From positions 5,726,137 through 5,790,136 of the forward strand of contig AP025252.1 of assembly GCA_016865505.2 (NCBI GenBank): a DNA stretch of 64,000 nt, given 5' to 3'. Made by a program: the position numbers and the translations under genes. The stretch comes from Bryobacterales bacterium F-183. Lineage in GTDB: Bacteria; Acidobacteriota; Terriglobia; Bryobacterales; Bryobacteraceae. This document shows, piece by piece, positions 37,596-45,109 of the stretch; position 1 is the stretch's first letter, and each line of letters opens with the position of its first letter. The notes beneath the pieces are model-generated. The model was not told the origin of the DNA. It saw nothing but the letters and a program-made list of their open reading frames with translations, and searched no databases.

Positions 37596-40355
37596 CTATT
37601 TTTGCTGCAACCAGCGGTCGATCAGGCCTTGCAGTGCCTTTACGTCGAACGGTTTGCTGACGTAATCGTCCATGCCGGAATTCAGGCAGCGCTCGCGATC
37701 ACCGGCCATGGCGTTCGCAGTTAACGCGACGATCGGAGTGTGACGCGAGGTGGCTTTTTCCAGGCGGCGGATCTCCATGGTCGCTTCAAAGCCATCCATT
37801 TCGGGCATCTGGCAATCCATCAGGATGAGGTCGTAGTTGCTGCGCTGGCTCGCTTCCACGGCTTCGCGTCCGTTGCGTGCCAAGTCGGCAGACAGGCCGG
37901 ATTTTTCGAGTAACCGCAGCGCGATCTTCTGGTTCACGGCATTGTCTTCCGCCAACAGGATTCGCATAGCACGCTTCTCCGCAGTGGCCTTCGCCGCCGC
38001 CGATGGGGTGCCTGCCGCTGCGGCGGCCGCCTTGGAATCCGATGCTGCTGTGGTTTCGATGGTTTGCGTTTCCGTAGCTGGCTGTTCCTGCAGTGCCTCG
38101 AGTGCCGCTGTGAGTGCCGCGTCAAACTCTGCCGGTTTACAGGTGTCGACCACGATCGCTCCAAACCCATGTACCCGCAAGCCGATCTGGTCGACGATTG
38201 CCGCGTGGGCCGCTCCGATGACTGCAGTGCCGCCAATTTTGGGATTGGTTCGAATTGATCGGCCCAGCGCCAGCCCACCAAGACCTGCCAGTGCGGTATT
38301 CACGACCGCTGCGCGATACGGAGTACCCGAATCAACCGCCAATTCAAGCGCCGGGATGATCGAGTTGACGCGCGAGACTTCTTCGATGCGGCATCCGCAG
38401 CTTTGGAGCATCTTGCGCAACACACTTTGCCTGGGCTCCCCGACGAGCAGGACGTGCAGGCCTTGCAGCGATGCCGGCACAGGCGGTACCGATGCGAGCA
38501 TCGACGCCAACGCCGCCGGTGTTGCTGCTGCAAGGTCGTGTTCGTTTTCGACCGTCGCTACCTGCGCCGGGAACTCATGTGTCGAACCGTCGGTGACAGG
38601 CGCGGCTTCGGACGACACCTCAGCCTCGCCGCCCTCCGGCAACTGCGCGACGGGCTCTTCTACCTGCGCCTGCGTCTGGAACGGGATCGAGAACCAGAAC
38701 ATGCTGCCGCGGCGTTCGCGCGGACGGTAGCCGATCTCGCCTGCCATCATCTCGACAAACTGGCGCGAAATTGCAAGACCCAGGCCAGTGCCGCCGTATT
38801 TGCGAGCGTGCGAGCCGTCCACCTGCGAGAAGCTTTGGAAGAGCTTGCTGGTTTGGTCCGATGCGACGCCGATGCCCGTATCCTCCACCTGAAATTCAAT
38901 CGTCAGGGTGCCCGGGCCTTCGCTGATGACCTTGGTGCGCAGCGCGATGCCGCCGACCTCGGTGAACTTCAACGCATTGCCAAGGAGGTTGTTGAGGATC
39001 TGGCGAATGCGGCTGGGGTCGCTACGAATACCGACAACGGAACGTGTGTGGGGGTCGAGTTCAAAGTCGAGATTTTTCGCGCGCGCACGGATGCCAAAGG
39101 TGGACGCCACCTCTTTGACCACCGCCATGAGGTCAAACGGGATGGACTCAACCGTCATCTTGCCGGCTTCAATCTTCGACAGATCGAGAATGTCGTTGAT
39201 GATGACGAGCAGGCTGTCCGCACTGCTCTTGACGGCGTCCGCGTACTCTTTTTGCTCGGGCGTTAGCGCCGTACCCAGCAGGAACTCTGTCATACCCGCG
39301 ATGCCGTTCATCGGCGTACGGATTTCGTGGCTCATGGTGGCCAGGAACTGGCTCTTCAGCTTGGTGGCTTCTCGAGCGGTGACGAGCGCTTTTTCGAGCT
39401 CTGAGTTCTTGGCTTCGACTTCCTGATTTTTCGCTTCGACTTCTGCGTTCTTGCGCTTCAGTTCTTCGGCGTAAAGCGCCAGGCGATGCTCCGCCGCTTT
39501 CCGCTCGGTGATCTCACGAACGATGATGACCACCTCATTCCAGTGCAGCGGAATGAGACGGGCTTCAAAATATTTGACTTGGTTGGCGCGGCTCCAAAGG
39601 TCCGTCTTTTCGAGCGAGAATTCGACGCTTAAAAGCTGCCCGCCTTTGAGGGCGCGTTGGGAACCGCTGAGTAGCGCTTCTGCGACCTCGGGCGGCAACT
39701 GATCGGCTAGCGAGGAACCGACCGATTCCTGGGTGAGCGGGATGCCCTCGCTATTCTCAATCGCGCGCACGCTCAGGATGCAGCCTGCCGAGTCCACACG
39801 CAGGAACATGTCAGGAAAGGCCTGAAAGACTGCGTTGAGCTCCGAAGTGGCCTGCCAGACCGCTTCCTGCTTTTTCGTAGGCTCCGTGATGTCGATGGAC
39901 GCAGAGCGTAAACCAATGACATTACCCTTGTGATCGCGAAGCAGCACTTCGTGGATCTCAAGGGTGAGCATTTGGCCGTCCTGGCGCAAGAAGTTTCGCT
40001 CAATTGGAATGAGCGAAACGGCGCCGGACAGCTTGCGGCGGTACTCTTCTTCGATTCGTTTCTGGTGAATCTCTGGGTATAGCTTCCAACAGGGTAAGCC
40101 AATGATTTCAGACGCGACAACGCCCTTCAGCTGGCATTCCTTGGCATTGACGCGGACGATGTATCCTTCTACGTCAATGTCCTGGTAGCCAACCGGCGCA
40201 CCGTCGAACACGGCTTCAAACTGCTTCTCGAGCAATTGCAGCTCTTCGTAACTCTCCAGGCTGGCTGCAGCGACCGCGGACAAATGTCGCGAATGTGCAT
40301 ACCAGGCGAGTACCCCAAGTGCTGCTATGCCAAGAAAGGCGATTAGCAGAAACAA
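37596..40355 (-). CDS. Hybrid sensor histidine kinase with two PAS domains, a pseudo-receiver and a receiver
   Basis: 919 residues from TTG. One membrane segment (1-20), PAS domains at ~45-165 and ~170-290, and a heptad-repeat coiled coil (NAEVEAKNQEVEAKNSELEKA without breaks beyond 20 residues) lead to HisKA (SHEIRTPMNG, ~340) and HATPase (NLLGNALKF, DTGIGV, GGTGLGL). A degenerate receiver at ~630-760 has Asn where the phospho-Asp should be (AAVVNTALAGLGG). The final receiver (~793-917) is complete (AEDN, LILMDCQMPEMDG, VALTANA, SKPF). No partner regulator is adjacent. The start has GGAGG 1 nt upstream, so a slightly different start is possible. Confidence 0.94.
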   Translation of the reverse strand: MFLLIAFLGIAALGVLAWYAHSRHLSAVAAASLESYEELQLLEKQFEAVFDGAPVGYQDIDVEGYIVRVNAKECQLKGVVASEIIGLPCWKLYPEIHQKRIEEEYRRKLSGAVSLIPIERNFLRQDGQMLTLEIHEVLLRDHKGNVIGLRSASIDITEPTKKQEAVWQATSELNAVFQAFPDMFLRVDSAGCILSVRAIENSEGIPLTQESVGSSLADQLPPEVAEALLSGSQRALKGGQLLSVEFSLEKTDLWSRANQVKYFEARLIPLHWNEVVIIVREITERKAAEHRLALYAEELKRKNAEVEAKNQEVEAKNSELEKALVTAREATKLKSQFLATMSHEIRTPMNGIAGMTEFLLGTALTPEQKEYADAVKSSADSLLVIINDILDLSKIEAGKMTVESIPFDLMAVVKEVASTFGIRARAKNLDFELDPHTRSVVGIRSDPSRIRQILNNLLGNALKFTEVGGIALRTKVISEGPGTLTIEFQVEDTGIGVASDQTSKLFQSFSQVDGSHARKYGGTGLGLAISRQFVEMMAGEIGYRPRERRGSMFWFSIPFQTQAQVEEPVAQLPEGGEAEVSSEAAPVTDGSTHEFPAQVATVENEHDLAAATPAALASMLASVPPVPASLQGLHVLLVGEPRQSVLRKMLQSCGCRIEEVSRVNSIIPALELAVDSGTPYRAAVVNTALAGLGGLALGRSIRTNPKIGGTAVIGAAHAAIVDQIGLRVHGFGAIVVDTCKPAEFDAALTAALEALQEQPATETQTIETTAASDSKAAAAAAGTPSAAAKATAEKRAMRILLAEDNAVNQKIALRLLEKSGLSADLARNGREAVEASQRSNYDLILMDCQMPEMDGFEATMEIRRLEKATSRHTPIVALTANAMAGDRERCLNSGMDDYVSKPFDVKALQGLIDRWLQQK

Positions 40356-40479
40356 ACCTCCTCTCCATTCATCGGGTCGGTTTGGACCGCTCTTTATGCC
40401 CTTATGTCATTTCGCGGAAACGCTTTGGCGGGTACTCCATGCAGGAGTCGCTGTATTCTTGCTTTACCTCACAAAGTAC

Positions 40480-40508
40480 TTGCTAAGCTTGGTGTTTCCA
40501 AGTATGAT
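40480..40508 (+). promoter_or_regulatory. Sigma-70-like promoter of the membrane protein/HTH pair
   Basis: TTGCTA (40480-40485) and TATGAT (40503-40508) are 17 bp apart. The -10 ends 6 nt before the ATG, so the transcript is predicted to start at the AUG. There is no Shine-Dalgarno. Confidence 0.7.
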
Positions 40509-40514
40509 GACCCT

Positions 40515-41114
40515 ATGGCGGCGCAGCCCTCTCCAGTCATCAGCCTGCAGGACCATGCCATCGACAATCTGCGCTTTATCCGCGAAACGATGGAGCGGAG
40601 CAGTTCGTTCACGGCGGTGCCCGGCTGGGGTGGTGTGGCGATGGGTCTTACGGCTCTGGCTGCCGCGTTTGCCGCCCACCAGCAGGCCACTCCCAGAGGC
40701 TGGATTACCGTTTGGATTGTTGAGTTTGTCATAGGCGCAGCGATTGGTTCGCTGGCCGTTTGGCTGAAGGCTCGCAAGGCTACGGATCGCCACTTGGCGC
40801 CGTTGCGGAAATTTCTGCTTAGCTTTCTGCCTCCGTTGTTTGCGGGTGCTGTTATGACCCTGGCGCTATACCGCGCCGGGATGTTCGGCCTACTGCCCGG
40901 TGCGTGGCTTCTGTCATACGGGGCGGCAGTGATCAGCGGCGGTACATTCTCGGTACGTGTGGTGCCGGCGATGGGGGTGTGTTTTGTGGTTCTGGGCTGT
41001 GTGGCGCTGCTGGCACCTGCGGCGGCGGTTTGGCCCGGATGGCTGCTTGCCGCCGGTTTTGGCGGTCTGCACGTGGTCTTCGGACTGTGGATCGCAAAGA
41101 ATTACGGAGGCTAG
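40515..41114 (+). CDS. Multi-pass inner membrane protein of unknown function
   Basis: 199 residues from ATG (MAAQPSPVISLQDHAIDNLRFIRETMERS). The first 40 residues are soluble and helical; then about five or six hydrophobic segments follow, with short loops. It resembles proteins found next to winged-helix (HTH_34-type) regulators in Acidobacteria. No catalytic motif is visible. It is cotranscribed with the next gene (16-bp gap) from a promoter placed at its own start codon. Confidence 0.8.
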   Translation: MAAQPSPVISLQDHAIDNLRFIRETMERSSSFTAVPGWGGVAMGLTALAAAFAAHQQATPRGWITVWIVEFVIGAAIGSLAVWLKARKATDRHLAPLRKFLLSFLPPLFAGAVMTLALYRAGMFGLLPGAWLLSYGAAVISGGTFSVRVVPAMGVCFVVLGCVALLAPAAAVWPGWLLAAGFGGLHVVFGLWIAKNYGG

Positions 41115-41130
41115 TTTTTAGGAACGTATT

Positions 41131-41520
41131 ATGGCTAGATCCAACTCAGCTTCGGCCGTACCGGCATTTGAACAAACGCCCGGCGCGGCTTCGCCGTCCA
41201 ATCCCGTCGCGGTCCCGAAACTGGATCGCGTCATTCACGAACGTATTCGTCTCGGCATCGTCAGCGCTTTGGCCGCCAATGAATTCATTACCTTCAACGA
41301 TTTAAAGAAGCTTTTGAACACCACGGACGGCAACCTGAGCGTACATGCGCGAAAGCTGGAAGAGGCGGGGTACGTGTTGTGCAACAAAACGTTTGAAGGC
41401 CGCATGCCCAAGACGGAATACCGGCTTACGGACCAGGGCCGCGATGCTTTCTCCCGCTATCTCACACATATGGAGTCGCTAATTCAGGCGGCTCGCAGCA
41501 ACGCAACGAAAACGAAGTAA
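41131..41520 (+). CDS. Winged-helix transcriptional regulator (HTH_34-like)
   Basis: 129 residues. A flexible Ala/Pro/Ser N-terminus is followed by the winged helix: LDRVIHERIRLGIVSALAA, LKKLLNTTDGNLSVHARKLEEAG and the wing TEYRLTDQGR. This is the small MarR/ArsR-like HTH_34 family without ligand-binding domain. It probably controls its own operon together with the membrane protein, which may transmit the signal. A GC-rich terminator follows the gene. Confidence 0.9.
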   Translation: MARSNSASAVPAFEQTPGAASPSNPVAVPKLDRVIHERIRLGIVSALAANEFITFNDLKKLLNTTDGNLSVHARKLEEAGYVLCNKTFEGRMPKTEYRLTDQGRDAFSRYLTHMESLIQAARSNATKTK

Positions 41521-41537
41521 AGTAAGCAAGAACAGCA

Positions 41538-41575
41538 GCCCGCCTTCTGGCAAACGTACCGGAGGCGGGCTTTTT
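41538..41575 (+). terminator. Rho-independent terminator after the HTH gene
   Basis: GCCCGCCT pairs with AGGCGGGC across a 17-nt interior that can pair further, followed by TTTTT. It separates the regulator operon from uppS. Confidence 0.85.
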
Positions 41576-41591
41576 CAGGAGGATATACTTT

Positions 41592-42257
41592 ATGAATCAA
41601 AGTGGTTTGCACGTGGCCATTATCATGGATGGCAATGGTCGGTGGGCGCAAAGCCGGAACTGGCCTCGCGCGGCGGGGCATCGGGCGGGCATGGAGGCTT
41701 TGCGGCGAACCGTGGAGGCCGCACCGAAGCTTGGCATTACGACGCTCACCGTCTACGCCTTTTCGTCTGACAACTGGAAGCGGCCGGCGGGCGAGGTCCG
41801 AGCCCTGATGGCGCTATTTCGGAACTACATCCGGCGAGAGACGGCGAAGTGCATCCGCAACGGCGTGCGGGTGAGCCTCATTGGGAGGCGCGACCGTTTG
41901 CCGCTTCCCTTACCCGCGATGGTGGACGAGATGGAAACGGAGACACGACAGGGCCGGATGCTGCACCTGCGACTGGCGGTAGACTACTCGGGGCGTGACG
42001 CGATTCTTGCCGCTGTGCGCGAGGGGAATGTCGGGAATCGCGAGGAGATGTCGGCGAGGCTGGGTCCGGATGTGGATTTGGTGATTCGAACGAGCGGAGA
42101 GCAGCGGGTGAGCGACTTTCTGATCTGGGAGTCCGCGTACGCCGAGTTTCACTTTTGCTCGCCGCATTGGCCGGATTTTGGTGCGGCGGACCTGGCTTTG
42201 GCCCTGGAGGATTTTCGGCGGCGGAACCGGCGGTTTGGGGCTACTACTGCGGCATAG
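41592..42257 (+). CDS. uppS: Undecaprenyl diphosphate synthase (cis-prenyltransferase)
   Basis: 221 residues. The catalytic Asp is in [10 protein letters not shown] near residue 13, followed by [22 protein letters not shown], and [21 protein letters not shown]. It condenses isopentenyl diphosphate onto farnesyl diphosphate to make the C55 carrier lipid for peptidoglycan and glycan synthesis at the cytoplasmic membrane face. It is about 30 residues shorter than E. coli UppS. AGGAGG lies 9 nt before the ATG. The usual neighbours cdsA, dxr and frr are not here, so this could be a second cis-prenyltransferase. Confidence 0.92.
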   Translation: MNQSGLHVAIIMDGNGRWAQSRNWPRAAGHRAGMEALRRTVEAAPKLGITTLTVYAFSSDNWKRPAGEVRALMALFRNYIRRETAKCIRNGVRVSLIGRRDRLPLPLPAMVDEMETETRQGRMLHLRLAVDYSGRDAILAAVREGNVGNREEMSARLGPDVDLVIRTSGEQRVSDFLIWESAYAEFHFCSPHWPDFGAADLALALEDFRRRNRRFGATTAA

Positions 42258-42299
42258 TCGAAATGGGTGCGCATCCCCCGCGGATGGGGATAGAGAGAG

Positions 42300-42319
42300 G
42301 TGTCAGACCGATCTGACAC
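42300..42319. repeat. 20-bp palindrome, copy 2
   Basis: Identical to the sequence at 4062-4081, with one extra G-C pair outside (42299 and 42320). It lies between uppS and the subtilase, both on the plus strand. Confidence 0.8.
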
Positions 42320-42365
42320 CGAAGATGAAGAAATTTCAAGGAGCGTTGGGTATCTTGGATGGTTG

Positions 42366-42983
42366 GTGGCGGCCCGTCTCAAGATCGGCGTAGTGGATAG
42401 CGGCGTAAATCCGGCGCATCCGCACATTGGCGGCGAACATCGGATAGCTGCAGGGGCGGGCATTGGACTGTACCGCATTGAACCCGGCGCGTACCTGGAC
42501 TACCTGGGACATGGTACGGCGGTGTGCGGGGCGATCTGCAGCCATTCAGACCAATGCCAACTGCTCATCGCCAAGGTGTTTGACCGTACGCTGAACACGC
42601 GCGCGGAGATGATTTTGCGGGGTATCGAATGGTGCGTCGAGCAAGGTGCAGATGCGGTAAACCTGAGCCTCGGTACGCATAACCCGGCGCATGGCGATGC
42701 ATTTGCAGAGTGGGCGTCAAAGGTACCGCTGGTTGCCGCGGCGGGAGCGCTTCCTGGCGGTCTGACAGGGGTGATCACGATCGAGGCCGATGCCAGCCTG
42801 GTGCGGGACGCGTGGCGGCGCATCGAAGGGTTACGGTTTGCGGCATCGCCGCATCCGAGGCCGATTCCAGGTCGCGATGAGGCGGATAATTTGGGTGGCG
42901 TGAGCTTTGCCGTGGCCAACTTTACAGGACTTGCGGCAGCGTATCGCCAACAGCACGGATGTTGGCCCTGGCAAGAGCAATAA
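42366..42983 (+). CDS. Minimal subtilisin-like (S8) peptidase domain protein
   Basis: About 205 residues from GTG (TTG one codon earlier). Catalytic Asp (IGVVDSGVN), His (LGHGTAVCG) and Ser (GGVSFAVANFTGL) are in S8 order, and the oxyanion Asn expected in AAGN is replaced (AAAGALPGG). There is no signal peptide, propeptide or accessory domain, so this is one of the shortest subtilases. AAGGAG lies too far upstream (about 22 nt) to serve this start well, and the true start is uncertain. Such minimal subtilases can process specific peptides, but no precursor is identified. Activity is doubtful without the Asn. Confidence 0.75.
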   Translation: MAARLKIGVVDSGVNPAHPHIGGEHRIAAGAGIGLYRIEPGAYLDYLGHGTAVCGAICSHSDQCQLLIAKVFDRTLNTRAEMILRGIEWCVEQGADAVNLSLGTHNPAHGDAFAEWASKVPLVAAAGALPGGLTGVITIEADASLVRDAWRRIEGLRFAASPHPRPIPGRDEADNLGGVSFAVANFTGLAAAYRQQHGCWPWQEQ

Positions 42984-43310
42984 ACAAAAGAACAAAAACC
43001 AAGGAAAGAGGGCTCGCCGCAACTCGCGAGCGTGCAATGCAATGCCCAGCGGGGGACGTGCGGCGGCCCTGAGAACCCCGAACCTAACCACCGCATCGCA
43101 ACCACGCAAACAAAGGCGGGCGACGAACTGCGGGGCGCGGCGGCCGTTTGAGGCGCCTCTACCAGCGCCCGTTCTCAAATAGGCATGCGCGGTGCGGCGG
43201 AAAAGAGGTTCACGCCGGAGCAGACTCTTTGGCGGAGTACCAAAAGAGCCAGTCCGGCGTGAATCTACGCATTGCTATTTAGGGCTGTGCGTCGCTAGCC
43301 GTTGGTCGGT
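42984..43310. other. 327-bp gap between convergent genes
   Basis: No coding sequence is supported on either strand. The first 220 bp are Arg/Ala-coding GC-rich sequence without a convincing frame. The last 100 bp hold the long hairpin described separately. Confidence 0.4.
43209..43263 (-). terminator. Long hairpin downstream of infC
   Basis: TTCACGCCGGA (43209-43219) and TCCGGCGTGAA (43253-43263) form a perfect 11-bp stem; CTCTTTGG and CCAAAAGAG pair inside it. On the minus strand the stem is followed by CTCTTTT. It sits 48 bp after the infC stop. A terminator is likely, though the 55-bp unit with perfect ends could also be a tiny repeat element. Confidence 0.6.
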
Positions 43311-43979
43311 TTAGGACGACGCGTCGCTACCGGCGGGTGCCGCCGGGGCGGAATTGCCTTCGTTGGAGGACGATTGTTGCGGCTTCTTTTCCTTGGGTGC
43401 GGCGCCGCCTTCTTTGGCTGGGCTACCGCTGCCGCTGCTCGACTTCACAGGGCTCAGAATAATGTGCGCATTGCGGCCTTCCAACTTGGGCTGACCTTCG
43501 ACCGTACCGACGCCGGTAAGGTCCTGGGCAAAGCGCAACAACAGATTCTTACCGAGGTCGACGTGCGCGATTTCGCGGCCGCGGAACTGGACCACAGCTT
43601 TGACGCGGTTGCCTTCCTTCAGAAAGCGCAGCGCATGGTTCTTCTTGAACTCGTAGTCATGGTCGTCGGTGTTGGGACGGAACTTGAGTTCCTTCACCTG
43701 GATGACGTGCTGCTTCTTCTTGGCTTCGTGCTGCTTCTTTTTGTTCTCGTACTGCCACTGGCCGTAATCCATCGCCTTGGCGACCGGAGGTTCAGCGGTA
43801 GGTGCGATCACAATCAAGTCAAGCCCCATGTCCTGGGCCTTGCGTACGGCCGCGGGCGTGGGCATGACTTCCACTGTTCCGTCTGGAAACACTGCCCGGA
43901 CTTCGCGGGCGCGGATGGCCTCGTTTACGTTTTCACGAATACGGGGCTTGCGGGGGGGGAAACCTCTGGGTGGATACAT
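43311..43979 (-). CDS. infC: Translation initiation factor IF-3 with C-terminal extension
   Basis: 222 residues. The N-domain (NEAIRAREVRAVFPDGTVEVM, AMDYGQWQYENKKKQ) and C-domain (IQVKELKFRPNTDDHDYEFKK, NRVKAVVQFRGREIAH) match IF-3. The last ~45 residues are a Ser/Gly/Ala/Pro/Lys low-complexity tail absent from E. coli IF-3. IF-3 keeps ribosomal subunits apart and checks start codons. The usual partners rpmI and rplT do not follow; the next gene is convergent. The start is an ATG preceded by AAGG with no spacing, so an upstream non-AUG start is possible, as in other infC genes. Confidence 0.96.
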   Translation of the reverse strand: MYPPRGFPPRKPRIRENVNEAIRAREVRAVFPDGTVEVMPTPAAVRKAQDMGLDLIVIAPTAEPPVAKAMDYGQWQYENKKKQHEAKKKQHVIQVKELKFRPNTDDHDYEFKKNHALRFLKEGNRVKAVVQFRGREIAHVDLGKNLLLRFAQDLTGVGTVEGQPKLEGRNAHIILSPVKSSSGSGSPAKEGGAAPKEKKPQQSSSNEGNSAPAAPAGSDASS

Positions 43980-44083
43980 CCTTAAGAACGGACCCGGAAA
44001 TAACGATAGAACATATGTTTACGGTACCTATCAGAATCTTATCAGAACCTGTGAAAATAGTGGGGAGGAGATTTTCTCAAACC

Positions 44084-45082
44084 ATGCAGACGCGAAAGCT
44101 CATTGTGAGCGCCGCCGCAATCCTGCTGGCAATCGCGGTACCTTCGGCCGCGCAACAGCAGCCAACCAAGACCAAGCGCCGGGTGGCAATTCTCAATTTT
44201 GAATACAGTACGGTGTCGTCGAACATCATGCAGATCTTCGGATCGAACGTGGATGTCGGACGAGGAATCGTAGAAGTACTAACGGACCGTCTGGTGACGG
44301 GCGGCGTGTACTCGGTGTACGAGCGCAAGGCGCTGGACAAGATCCTGGCCGAGCAGAACATTGCGAATACGGACCGTTTCGATTCGGCATCGGCCGCGAA
44401 ACTAGGGCGCCTGCTCGGTGTTGAAGCGATTATCACCGGTGCGATCACGCAGTTTGGCCGCGACGATTCGTCGGTGAGCACGGGCGGCTTTGGCGGCAAG
44501 TATACGTCGAAGATCGGCTTGGGCAACGTCGGCAAAAAGACCTCCAAAGCGGTGGTACAGATCAGCGCGCGAATGATCAACGTGGATACAGGCGAAGTCA
44601 TGTTGGTCGCGCAGGGACGCGGCGATTCCACGCGCTCGGGTATGGACTTGAGCGGTGCGGGGGCCGGCAATTCAGTGATTGGCGGAGGCGGCATCGATAT
44701 GCGTAGCGCCAACTTTGCCAACACGATCATTGGTGAAGCGGTAAACAAGGCCGTCACAGAAATGGCGGGCCGCCTCGAAGCGAGCGCTGGTTCGATCCCG
44801 GCAAAGGCGATTGTGGTGGACGCACTGGTGGCCGATGTTTCGGGCGATACGATCGTCATCAACGCCGGCAGCAAGGTGGGCATCAAGGTGGGCGATCGCT
44901 TTCCGGTGACGCGCGTAGGCCGCGAGATCAAAGATCCGGTAACGGGCAAGGTGATCAAGCGCGTCGAAGAATCGCTGGGCGAGTTGACGATTACGGAAGT
45001 GGACGCCGATTCGGCTACCGGCAAGTACACTGGCGCGGGCAAGCCCAAAGTGGGCGATGCGGTCCGAAGCCGGCCGAATTAA
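44084..45082 (+). CDS. CsgG-family outer membrane-associated protein
   Basis: 332 residues from the ATG giving a signal peptide (MQTRKLIVSAAAILLAIAVPSAAQ). There is no lipobox Cys, unlike CsgG. The core matches the CsgG/FlgO fold: KRRVAILNFEY, GGVYSVYERKALDKILAEQN, SAAKLGRLLGVEAIITGAITQFG, and SARMINVDTGEVM. A C-terminal FlgT-like barrel (IVINAGSKVGIKVGDRFPVTR) is present. CsgG makes the curli export pore; here no curli genes are adjacent, and such proteins may instead regulate secretion or sense the envelope. GGAGGAG is 13 nt upstream. The kinase gene follows after 27 bp. Confidence 0.88.
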   Translation: MQTRKLIVSAAAILLAIAVPSAAQQQPTKTKRRVAILNFEYSTVSSNIMQIFGSNVDVGRGIVEVLTDRLVTGGVYSVYERKALDKILAEQNIANTDRFDSASAAKLGRLLGVEAIITGAITQFGRDDSSVSTGGFGGKYTSKIGLGNVGKKTSKAVVQISARMINVDTGEVMLVAQGRGDSTRSGMDLSGAGAGNSVIGGGGIDMRSANFANTIIGEAVNKAVTEMAGRLEASAGSIPAKAIVVDALVADVSGDTIVINAGSKVGIKVGDRFPVTRVGREIKDPVTGKVIKRVEESLGELTITEVDADSATGKYTGAGKPKVGDAVRSRPN

Positions 45083-45109
45083 CGCGTGTGAGTAGAAGGC
45101 GAGAGAACT

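Noticed and set aside
42907-43182. Basic 91-codon frame after the subtilase
   Set aside because: Arg/Lys/Asn composition with a start inside the subtilase; no support.
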